Shown here: positions 7,636 through 13,758 of the stretch, one piece after another
How the letters are laid out: the number at the start of each line of letters is the position of its first letter
Position numbering within the stretch: position 1 is the first letter of the stretch
Origin: SIG622 sp045596605
GTDB lineage: Bacteria > Bacillota > Clostridia > Oscillospirales > CAG-382
NCBI GenBank assembly: GCA_045596605.1
Contig: JAZOCR010000067.1
Span: 1-21,171, forward strand
DNA: 21,171 nucleotides
Reading direction: 5' to 3'
Notes under the pieces: generated by a model
What the model was told of the DNA's origin: nothing
Seen by the model: only the letters and a program-made list of their open reading frames with translations
Databases searched by the model: none
Program-made: the position numbers and the translations under genes

Positions 7636-8475
7636 TTAATAGATATCTTCCTGATGAATAGCCATAACCAGAAAACGTCTTGAGCGGTCTTCGTCAAGAC
7701 AGGTAGACAGGATAATCACCCTGTCACCGGGCTTAGGAAATATATCTGGGTTTAGATTTGCTCCTATTGCACGTATACGCCCGATTTCCTTAAAAAAATT
7801 GTTATACCAATAGTCGTTTGAAAAGTCGTAATTGTGAAGCAGATGAGTTTTTTTATAGGGTACTGCCGCAAATACTGTATAATCGTTCACCCTATCCGGA
7901 AGGTAAATCCTTATATTGCTGTTTTCTTTAAAGGACTCTGCAGAAGAATAGGTTTTGCGAATGCTTCCGAACATCGCTCCGGAGCTCATTGTATGTCCGT
8001 AAAGCACAGTTACCGGATCTGTAAAATCATCACTGTTATACTTTGATTCGGTAAATATCGAACCACCTATAAAGGGTGTGCCGTCGTAAGCTGTATTAAG
8101 ATATTTCTTATCGTTCTCTTTGCTTTGCAGCACCGGATAATCCACTCCCGCACCCTTTATTTCTATCCAGGCGCATATATCGGGATTTATCTCCCACAGC
8201 TTTTCAAAATCAAGCGTTTCGACCTTAACCTCTTGCTCTGTGCTTTCCTGATTTCCTGCCGCCTCGGAGCTTTGCTCGCCGGTATCTGCTATATCTTTTT
8301 CAGCTGTATCAAACTGCTTTATTTCGTCCTTCTTCTCCAGAAAGTCCTCAGTATTTTGCCTTACGCTTTGCTTATACTGCACGTTCATATATATACACAC
8401 ACCTATACAGCAAAGACTTATAACAAGCAACACAGCGTATATAATTTTGCTTCTTTGAATCTTATTACTTTTCAT
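7636..8475 (-). CDS. srtB: Class B sortase
   Basis: Membrane-anchored cysteine transpeptidase that cleaves sorting signals and joins the protein to the cell wall. It has an N-terminal anchor (about 11-31), a polar Glu/Gln/Ser-rich linker to about residue 85, and the sortase domain. The catalytic His is in LYGHTM (about 161), the Cys in ILSTC (about 259) and the Arg in the DRSRRF segment (266-267). WIEIKGAGVDYPVLQ and the YLNTAYDGTPFIGGSIF block are typical of class B. The ATG at 8475 overlaps the TGA of the phosphatase gene by one base (TGATG), with AGGTG upstream; a GTG one codon earlier is also possible. The next gene encodes its probable SPQTG substrate. Its place amid capsule genes rather than haem-uptake genes is unlike the classical S. 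aureus srtB locus. Confidence 0.93.
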   Translation of the reverse strand: MKSNKIQRSKIIYAVLLVISLCCIGVCIYMNVQYKQSVRQNTEDFLEKKDEIKQFDTAEKDIADTGEQSSEAAGNQESTEQEVKVETLDFEKLWEINPDICAWIEIKGAGVDYPVLQSKENDKKYLNTAYDGTPFIGGSIFTESKYNSDDFTDPVTVLYGHTMSSGAMFGSIRKTYSSAESFKENSNIRIYLPDRVNDYTVFAAVPYKKTHLLHNYDFSNDYWYNNFFKEIGRIRAIGANLNPDIFPKPGDRVIILSTCLDEDRSRRFLVMAIHQEDIY

Positions 8476-9260
8476 CACTGCACCTGCAATTCATAGGATT
8501 TATTCTCGTCGCAAATGTCACCGCCAATAAGATATTCTGCTGTGTTCATCAGCTCAATTACTGCATTTTCTCCGGCATACCTTGATATTACGTCAAGAGC
8601 TTCGCCCACATTTGGCGGTCGGGTCGTCATATTATGGCAATCCGAGCCGATAAGATTTATCATACCTTTTTTCAGCATATGAATCGCTTTCGGAAGCGTT
8701 CTTTTTGAGAGAAAAAAAGACGCATTTGACTGCATTAGAACGCCGCTGTCAAGAAGCTTTTTTATCCTGTCCTTTTTCTGTGCTCCAATGTATCTTTCAA
8801 CGTGGGCAAGCACCACATGGCAATTGCCACGACTATTAAGCTGCAAAACATCGTCAATTATATGGGAGCTCCAGGTGCCATAGGGCATTTCAAGAAGCAA
8901 GCATCCGCCATCGCCCATCTTAAACGCAGAAAGCTCTGACATAACGGTTATTCCCTCGAAATACTCAAGCTCTGCGCCGAGGATAAGGCGGGGAGGCTGT
9001 TTTACATTTTCCTTTAAAAGTGCCTCTTTGAGCCTTTCAAAGGCATGGCTTCTACGCCGCAAAAAGCTTTCCGGGTTATCCCTGTCAGCATAAAAATGGG
9101 GCGTGAGCGCAATTGCTGAAACTCCGCTATTTGCAAGAGCTCCTATCATCTGCACGCTTTCCTCACAGGATTTGCTTCCATCGTCGGCGCCGGGGAGAAT
9201 GTGAGTGTGAAAGTCAACTACTCTATAAGGCTCACGTGACGTATACAAAGCATTATTCAT
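8475..9260 (-). CDS. cpsB: PHP-type protein-tyrosine phosphatase (CpsB/CapC/YwqE family)
   Basis: Metal-dependent phosphatase that removes phosphate from the tyrosine kinase and its targets and so resets polysaccharide synthesis. PHP motifs appear in order: DFHTHILPGADDG (16-28), ALTPHFY, GAELEYFEG, LLEMPYG, VLAHVERYIG, QSNASFF and GSDCHN. These supply the His, Asp and Glu ligands for the metal cluster. The 261-aa length is standard. ATG 9260 lies three bases after the kinase stop, and the Shine-Dalgarno GAAGGA is inside the end of the kinase gene. The neighbouring kinase and co-polymerase genes form the usual capsule phosphoregulation triad. The symbol follows the streptococcal capsule naming. 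Confidence 0.93.
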   Translation of the reverse strand: MNNALYTSREPYRVVDFHTHILPGADDGSKSCEESVQMIGALANSGVSAIALTPHFYADRDNPESFLRRRSHAFERLKEALLKENVKQPPRLILGAELEYFEGITVMSELSAFKMGDGGCLLLEMPYGTWSSHIIDDVLQLNSRGNCHVVLAHVERYIGAQKKDRIKKLLDSGVLMQSNASFFLSKRTLPKAIHMLKKGMINLIGSDCHNMTTRPPNVGEALDVISRYAGENAVIELMNTAEYLIGGDICDENKSYELQVQ

Positions 9261-9263
9261 ATT

Positions 9264-10088
9264 TTATTCTTCCTTCGAGGGTTTTTTTGGGGTATCCCCG
9301 ACAACTTCACCAAGGCTGTCACTATATGCACTCACTCTTGAGTATCCGCCTCTGGAATAATTTCCCGATTTTTTATATTTATACTTTCCGTACTTAGTGT
9401 TATACTGTGCGCAGGTCACTACCATGCCGAGAATTCTTGCTCCGCCCATCTGGAGCTGCCGGATAGTATCATCGAGAAGTCTTTTATCAACGTATTCCCT
9501 GCGTACTACAACTATCATACCGTCAGAAAGCTTTGAGGTAATAAGCGCATCGGAAACCTCAGCAACCGGCGGAAGGTCAATAATGATATACTCATAAGCC
9601 TTCCTTAGAACTCCGAGTATTACTTCGAATCTCTTTGAGGACAATAGCTCTGTAGGGTTCGGAGGAATATCACCGCAGGATATTACCGCAAGCCCGTCAA
9701 GCTCCTTTGAATACTGCACGAGATTCTGACCGAAATTCTTTCCTACCAGCATATTACTAAGCCCCGGTGAGTGTTCAATCCCGCAAAGGCGGGCGATTCT
9801 TGAAAGTCGCATATCGGCGTCTACAAGAATGGCTTTTTTTCCGGCTTTCATAAGATCGTATGCAAGGTTTATTGAAGTTGTACTTTTACCCTCGTGCGCC
9901 ATTGTGCTTGTGACTCCTATTACATGGCACTCACTGTCGTCAGCAAAGCTAAACATCACGTTGGTTCTGAGTCTCTTGTGCGCCTCCGCCATTGCAAAGG
10001 AGCGTTTCTTGCCGATGGTATTGGCAAGCTCTCTTGCCGCAGTCGCAGACTTTGATTTATCTTGCTTTTTCTTTTTAGTATTAATCAT
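9264..10088 (-). CDS. cpsD: Bacterial tyrosine kinase (CpsD/CapB/YwqD family)
   Basis: Cytoplasmic BY-kinase that works with the membrane activator encoded just upstream to control polysaccharide chain length and export. It shows EAHKRLRTN (about 35-43), Walker A STMAHEGKSTT (61-71), Walker A' ILVDADMR (87-94) and Walker B YIIIDLPP (167-174). The C-terminal tyrosine cluster has seven Tyr (229, 233, 236, 238, 244, 249, 255), the expected autophosphorylation sites. The 274-aa length is slightly above many CpsD proteins because of a Lys/Glu/Pro tail after the cluster. The ATG overlaps the stop of the activator gene (ATGA), so the two are probably translationally coupled. Confidence 0.95.
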   Translation of the reverse strand: MINTKKKKQDKSKSATAARELANTIGKKRSFAMAEAHKRLRTNVMFSFADDSECHVIGVTSTMAHEGKSTTSINLAYDLMKAGKKAILVDADMRLSRIARLCGIEHSPGLSNMLVGKNFGQNLVQYSKELDGLAVISCGDIPPNPTELLSSKRFEVILGVLRKAYEYIIIDLPPVAEVSDALITSKLSDGMIVVVRREYVDKRLLDDTIRQLQMGGARILGMVVTCAQYNTKYGKYKYKKSGNYSRGGYSRVSAYSDSLGEVVGDTPKKPSKEE

Positions 10089-10960
10089 TTGCTTTCACCA
10101 TCCTGCACGTTCTTCTGCGCACTTTCATAGCTTTCCTCGTACTTTCTTTCGTGAACTTTGCTATAGTAGCCACCCTTTGCGTGATATCCATACCGGTATT
10201 TACTTTTATAGCCATACTTATATCCGTAGGATTTTCCTGGACTACTGTATGCATCGGGCACAATTGCAAGAATCGGGATATCGTATCTCTGCTTAAGGTA
10301 TTCCTCGTCTCTTACAGTATTATTGCTAAAGTCTTGAAGAATAATTGCCGCACAGCTGAGCACTGCGCCTATGATTATTCCTATAATTCCGTATCTTGTA
10401 TACGAGGGAGATGACCTTGCGGTAGGAAGTATTGCATGCTCAACAAGGCGCACCGAGCTTCCGTCAACGATATCGGAAATTCTGTCCGGAAGAATGTCAA
10501 CCAGAGTATCAACTATAAGCTCTGCATCTTCGGGGTTATTACAGGTTGCGGTAATAGTGAAAATTTCAGTGTTGTCAACAGAGCCGGCAGATACAATACC
10601 ACGAAGCTCTCCGTATGTATAATCAAGACCTGCTTTTTCAATTGCAGCTTCAAGCGTTGGTCTTGATTTGAGAATAATTACGTATACATCAAGAAGGCTC
10701 TTTGCCGCAGAAAGCTGTGACGAGCTGAATGTAATAGTACCTCCAACAGCCGACAATGAGCTGTTGTTAACATACATCATTGCACTTGCGGTATACTTTG
10801 GAGTAACCAAAAAAATTGACGATGCAAAGGCAATGCTTCCGCAAAGCACCATACTTAAAATAATTATCCATAGCTTGCGCCACAGCAATTTTACAAGGTC
10901 AAGCAGATCTATTTGCATTACGTCATTTTCGACCATACTGTTTGTAGCCTGATTGTTCAT
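10085..10960 (-). CDS. cpsC: Polysaccharide co-polymerase / BY-kinase activator (Wzz-type, CpsC/CapA/YveK)
   Basis: Membrane protein that sets chain length and activates the tyrosine kinase. It has the Wzz layout: a short cytoplasmic start (DLLDLVKLLWRKLW), TM1 about 31-52, a large extracellular domain, the proline-rich LPTARSSPS before TM2 (about 190-208), then a cytoplasmic tail. The tail, residues 238-278, is unusual. It has 12 tyrosines in about 40 residues mixed with Lys and Gly (for example SYGYKYGYKSKYRYGY), resembling the kinase's own tyrosine cluster. In typical Gram-positive pairs only the kinase carries such a cluster. AAAGGA precedes ATG 10960. An 85-base gap separates it from the upstream peptidase gene, and I see no convincing terminator or promoter in it. 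Confidence 0.92.
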   Translation of the reverse strand: MNNQATNSMVENDVMQIDLLDLVKLLWRKLWIIILSMVLCGSIAFASSIFLVTPKYTASAMMYVNNSSLSAVGGTITFSSSQLSAAKSLLDVYVIILKSRPTLEAAIEKAGLDYTYGELRGIVSAGSVDNTEIFTITATCNNPEDAELIVDTLVDILPDRISDIVDGSSVRLVEHAILPTARSSPSYTRYGIIGIIIGAVLSCAAIILQDFSNNTVRDEEYLKQRYDIPILAIVPDAYSSPGKSYGYKYGYKSKYRYGYHAKGGYYSKVHERKYEESYESAQKNVQDGESK

Positions 10961-11045
10961 AGTTTATCCTTTCGCTTTTGCCATTTGTTTTTTATCTGTG
11001 TCTGCTTTGGGGCATTATCCCGTAGTAAGGAGACCGCCAAAAACA

Positions 11046-11513
11046 TTATTTTCTTACTATTCTTTTAAGCTTTGCCGCAGCAATCTGTGGCAAATACCGC
11101 ACCGGGCGACTAAGCATCCACAGTCTTATGTATATGCGGTAAAGGGTGCTTGTGCAGGGTGTCCATTTCTTTCCTTCACGGGAAAAGTGAGTCATTACTG
11201 CCACGATACTGTCACGGAGTATTCCGGGCTCGGGAAAGCCCTCATTGTCACCGCACATGGTAAACTCATCGCCGTTTATTCTGATTATTCTGTGAAGAAC
11301 AAAGGACCCGTTACTTCTTTTGTAAAGCGGTACGTCGCCAGTTCTAAGCTCACCGGGTGCGGCAAGCCTTACACGGCTGACTCTGTGCCGCAGCATAGGT
11401 CTCATGCTGTTTCCGGTAACGGTTATTTCAGCACATCCTCCGCTCTCAAGCATCTCACATATAAGCGGTGAAAGATTTGACATCTTTACCGTAACTTCTT
11501 TATTCTTAGTCAT
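11046..11513 (-). CDS. S24/S26-type serine peptidase (SipW-like Ser-His signal peptidase fold)
   Basis: A small peptidase of about 155 aa. The nucleophile Ser lies in VTGNSMRPML (Ser about 36), followed by GELRTGDVPLYKR, then FVLHRIIRINGDEFTMCGDNEG. His in LHRII (about 74) takes the place of the bacterial Lys, as in SipW and archaeal/ER signal peptidases. No clear transmembrane helix is seen, unlike true signal peptidases. Proteins of this sort are often found near HprK-like and PqqD-like genes (general knowledge, not checked here). ATG 11513 overlaps the SLH gene stop by 8 bases. The frame is open to TTG 11543, with an in-frame ATG at 11531, but no candidate has a strong Shine-Dalgarno. Processing of the peptide encoded at 13623-13736, or of an exported operon product, is inference. 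Confidence 0.75.
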   Translation of the reverse strand: MTKNKEVTVKMSNLSPLICEMLESGGCAEITVTGNSMRPMLRHRVSRVRLAAPGELRTGDVPLYKRSNGSFVLHRIIRINGDEFTMCGDNEGFPEPGILRDSIVAVMTHFSREGKKWTPCTSTLYRIYIRLWMLSRPVRYLPQIAAAKLKRIVRK

Positions 11514-12498
11514 TATTCTTATTTTCGGCATCGCCAAGGTCAATCGTACCGTCGCCGCCTATTTCAATAACGTCCTGGGCGTCCTCGTATTCCTTCTTTT
11601 CAGCGTTGAGCCAGGTGAAGAAATCGGCAATGCTGTCAAAGCGCTGTATAAACGCCGCCTGCTCGTCACCGGTCATTGAAATATAATCCTCATAGCTATA
11701 CTCACTTATCGGCTTTTCCGGCTCTGTAGGATTTCCGTTTTCACCGGGAGTTTCAGGGGTTGATGGAGTTGATGGGGTTGAAGGCGTTGAGGGTGTTACA
11801 GGTACTGACGGCTCTGTGGGCTTGCTATCACCGCTTTCCGTATCCGGAATAACCGGCACACCGGGGTTTTGACTTTTGCCGTTTTTCTCTATGTCGCATG
11901 CCTTACTAAACTGCTCTTTTGTAAATACGCCACGCTTTATAAGGTCATCTGAAAGCTTGTTATCATAGGCAAGAAGAGCTCTCCAGAATATTTCAATCGC
12001 CTCGCCTCTTGTAAAGCTCGTGTCCTTTTCTGTGCTGTCTATAAGACCAATAGATTTTGCAAGTGCATAGGGGTTATCCCATACAAATTCTGCTCTTTCA
12101 CCGCTGTCGGTATGTCCGAGCACACGAAGAACAAGCGTCAAGAACATATAATCCGTCATTTCACTGTCCGGTGCAAACTGGGTTTTTGAAATACCGTTAG
12201 TCAGAGAGTTTTCATATGCATATCCAACATAACCCTTTGCCCAGTCCGGAACGTCGGTAAAGGGAGTGGTGTAGCTTTTGTTTTGTGAGTCCTTTTCGTG
12301 TCCGAGCATACGGACAAGCAGGGTTATTCCCTGAGCTCTTGTAAGCTTTCCGTCAAGCTCGTAGCTGTTGCCGGTGCCGAGAAAAAGCTCAAGGCTATTA
12401 AGAGCGTCTGCTGTGTTCTGCTGTTTTTCCGTATATGCTGACGCAGAAGAAATAAGAAGAACCCCTGCAAGCAGTCCTGCAAATAATTTCTTTAACAT
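11506..12498 (-). CDS. SLH-domain secreted surface protein with a Thr/Pro/Ser linker
   Basis: A 330-aa exported protein. The signal peptide is LKKLFAGLLAGVLLISSASA. S-layer-homology-like segments follow: KLTRAQGITLLVRMLG with FTDVPDWAKGYVGYAYENSL (about 51-99), a second unit to about 128 and a third around 145-176 (SFTRGEAIEIFWRALL). SLH domains normally bind pyruvylated secondary wall polymer without a covalent link. A repetitive linker (TPSTPSTPSTPSTPETP, about 235-251) leads to a C-terminal acidic part with EYSYEDYISMTGDEQAAF and AENKNND. A near-ideal AGGAGGT precedes ATG 12498 at 5 bases, the strongest start signal in this part of the operon. The protein may hold the polysaccharide or adhesin at the wall; that is inference. 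Confidence 0.85.
   Translation of the reverse strand: MLKKLFAGLLAGVLLISSASAYTEKQQNTADALNSLELFLGTGNSYELDGKLTRAQGITLLVRMLGHEKDSQNKSYTTPFTDVPDWAKGYVGYAYENSLTNGISKTQFAPDSEMTDYMFLTLVLRVLGHTDSGERAEFVWDNPYALAKSIGLIDSTEKDTSFTRGEAIEIFWRALLAYDNKLSDDLIKRGVFTKEQFSKACDIEKNGKSQNPGVPVIPDTESGDSKPTEPSVPVTPSTPSTPSTPSTPETPGENGNPTEPEKPISEYSYEDYISMTGDEQAAFIQRFDSIADFFTWLNAEKKEYEDAQDVIEIGGDGTIDLGDAENKNND
11755..11797 (-). repeat. 9-bp tandem repeat coding for a Thr-Pro-Ser linker
   Basis: About four and a half units of a 9-bp motif (plus strand GTTGATGGA/G, GTTGAAGGC, GTTGAGGGT) encode STP repeats in the SLH protein linker. In-frame unit gain or loss would change only linker length. Confidence 0.7.
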
Positions 12499-12568
12499 AA
12501 TGACCTCCTGTCAATTTCAAAAAATGCAACTTTATATGATTTTTTCTTTGAAACAAAAAATAGTTTTT

Positions 12569-12611
12569 GCGCTCAGTAATGAGTCGGATTTTCCGGCCCA
12601 TTACGCAGCGC
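12569..12611 (-). terminator. Long symmetric hairpin, possible attenuating terminator before the SLH gene
   Basis: Nested arms GCGC (12569-12572 with 12608-12611), GTAATG/CATTAC (12576-12581 with 12599-12604) and CGG/CCG (12585-12587 with 12593-12595) are separated by symmetric three-base internal loops. On the minus strand the stem is followed by AAAAACTATTTTTTG, which contains a T run. A second perfect hairpin, TGCGGC/GCCGCA (12622-12627 with 12633-12638), lies 8 bases after the PqqD-like stop. Together they fill the 147-base gap between the PqqD-like and SLH genes. A partial terminator or mRNA-stabilising element is plausible. Confidence 0.45.
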
Positions 12612-12645
12612 AAACGCTACGTGCGGCTTTTTGCCGCATTAAGTT

Positions 12646-12912
12646 TTATTCTTCAATACAGCCGGCTTTCCGAAGCACCGAGACAAATTCCTCTGCATCG
12701 GAAAGAGCCGTGCTGCTGTCTACGTCGTACTCGGAAAGCAGAACGTCTGCGAGAGCCTGCAAGTCACAGCCCTTCTCGAGAGCACGCCACAAAAGCACGC
12801 CTGATCCGTTGAGATTAACCATTCCGTTAAAATCAACGCTCGCCTGCCCCACAGGAAGCACAATCCAGTTGTCTGCTACCTGACGAAGCACGTATCCCTC
12901 TTTAATTTTCAT
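12646..12912 (-). CDS. PqqD-like peptide-binding protein (RiPP recognition element)
   Basis: An 88-aa protein of the PqqD family. Such proteins are winged-helix-like domains that bind the leader of a ribosomal peptide and present it to a modifying enzyme. The family pattern is visible: GYVLRQVADNWIVLPVG, then the diagnostic VNLNGSGVLLWRALEKGCDL (about 32-51), LADVLLSEYDVDS, and a C-terminal helix ending LRKAGCIEE. It is stand-alone, not fused to a radical SAM enzyme. Its ATG overlaps the stop of the HprK-like gene (ATGA), so the two are almost certainly co-translated. The only candidate client seen is the 37-residue peptide encoded two genes upstream. The family call is firm; the client is inference. 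Confidence 0.87.
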   Translation of the reverse strand: MKIKEGYVLRQVADNWIVLPVGQASVDFNGMVNLNGSGVLLWRALEKGCDLQALADVLLSEYDVDSSTALSDAEEFVSVLRKAGCIEE

Positions 12913-13613
12913 AGTCCTGCCTCCTTTGCCGCACGGCTCATTGTTTCATAGCTCAGCCTTGCCGCCGCCTCTTCGGGACGGTTTGTAAGCTCAAAAATCG
13001 GAATCTCACGAATGAGCTTGTCAATGTGAGATAAAAGCAAGCTCATTTTTTCGGCGTCAAGCCTGTGAATAGTCTGACGCATAATCTCAGCTATAGCCTC
13101 TTTGGCGGACAGCCTGCGTATACGGTTTTCCTCGCCTTGCTTCAGGAAACAAATTCCCGCAAGCGGAACCTTCATATTAATATTAATATGGTCCTTGCCA
13201 CACCAGGGAGTCCCGTAGGCATACCACACGCCGTCAATTCTGCGAAGAGCGGGCTTGTCATCGTTGAAGATTTTTACTTCCTCGCCAAACACACTCTGCC
13301 AAAGACGTGTATGGGTGGATTTGCCTATGCCGCTTTGCCCTGAGAAAAGATAGGCTTTACCGCCGTATTCGACGGCAGAGGCGTGAAGCATCATGCCGCC
13401 GAAATTAAGAAGCGTGCGGTAGAATTGCCATCCGGATTCGAGATATGCCGCGTCTTCATCTGATAATGTTGGATAGCTATTGATTCTGCGCTGTTCGGTA
13501 TAAACTGTAATATCGGTGTTTTTTTCACCGCAATACCGATATTTCTTACAAAGCAAATCAATATTACCTACAGCAATAATTTCTACAATAAGATCCGAAA
13601 TCTTATACCGCAT
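12909..13613 (-). CDS. HPr-kinase-like (HprK C-terminal fold) ATP-dependent kinase
   Basis: A 234-aa protein related to the C-terminal kinase domain of HPr kinase/phosphorylase, without the N-terminal HprK domain. It has MLHASAV (75-81), a P-loop GQSGIGKST (92-100), a metal/catalytic pair in IFNDDKPAL (Asp 118-119), GTPWCGKDHINININ-like signature GTPWCGK (134-140) and VPLAGICFLKQGEENRIRRL. Related kinases in lasso-peptide clusters (PadeK, ThcoK) phosphorylate the precursor peptide, which is the main reason to suspect the adjacent peptide as substrate. The start lies 9 bases after the peptide stop; AGGA is only two bases from the ATG, suggesting reliance on translational coupling. Classical HprK action on HPr is unlikely because the N-terminal domain is missing. 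Confidence 0.8.
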   Translation of the reverse strand: MRYKISDLIVEIIAVGNIDLLCKKYRYCGEKNTDITVYTEQRRINSYPTLSDEDAAYLESGWQFYRTLLNFGGMMLHASAVEYGGKAYLFSGQSGIGKSTHTRLWQSVFGEEVKIFNDDKPALRRIDGVWYAYGTPWCGKDHININMKVPLAGICFLKQGEENRIRRLSAKEAIAEIMRQTIHRLDAEKMSLLLSHIDKLIREIPIFELTNRPEEAAARLSYETMSRAAKEAGL

Positions 13614-13622
13614 TATCCTGTA

Positions 13623-13736
13623 TTATTCCCAACCATCTGGCAACTCGGTAGATATTCCCATGTTGCCATTCGCTACAGCTTCTTCTGAAACAAGTTCAAC
13701 AATCTCAGCCGTCGGTTTTTCATACTGCTGCTTCAT
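13623..13736 (-). CDS. 37-residue candidate modified-peptide precursor
   Basis: A short open frame missed by a 60-residue cutoff. AAGGAGG lies 8 bases before ATG 13736, one of the best ribosome binding sites in the window. It is 22 bases after the adhesin stop and 9 bases before the HprK-like start. The first part, MKQQYEKPTAEIVELVSEEA, has a YxxP motif like that in leaders bound by PqqD-like proteins. The tail, NGNMGISTELPDGWE, is rich in Gly with one Ser, one Thr and one Trp. Length, strong translation signal and position just ahead of HprK-like and PqqD-like genes all suit a RiPP precursor. It lacks a conserved Thr two residues before a Gly core start, and no cyclase is present, so a lasso product is not supported. 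No transmembrane segment or Cys. Confidence 0.7.
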   Translation of the reverse strand: MKQQYEKPTAEIVELVSEEAVANGNMGISTELPDGWE

Positions 13737-13758
13737 TTTAGTTTCCTCCTTGTTTGAA

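Noticed and set aside
12909..13613. True HPr kinase/phosphorylase controlling carbon catabolite repression
   Set aside because: The N-terminal HprK domain is missing, the protein is short, and the neighbours point to peptide or surface functions.
13623..13736. Lasso peptide precursor (Gly24 to Glu31 would give an eight-residue ring)
   Set aside because: Ring geometry is possible, but the core would be only 14 residues, the leader lacks the usual Thr at position -2, and no asparagine-synthetase-like cyclase or transglutaminase-like protease gene is in the window.
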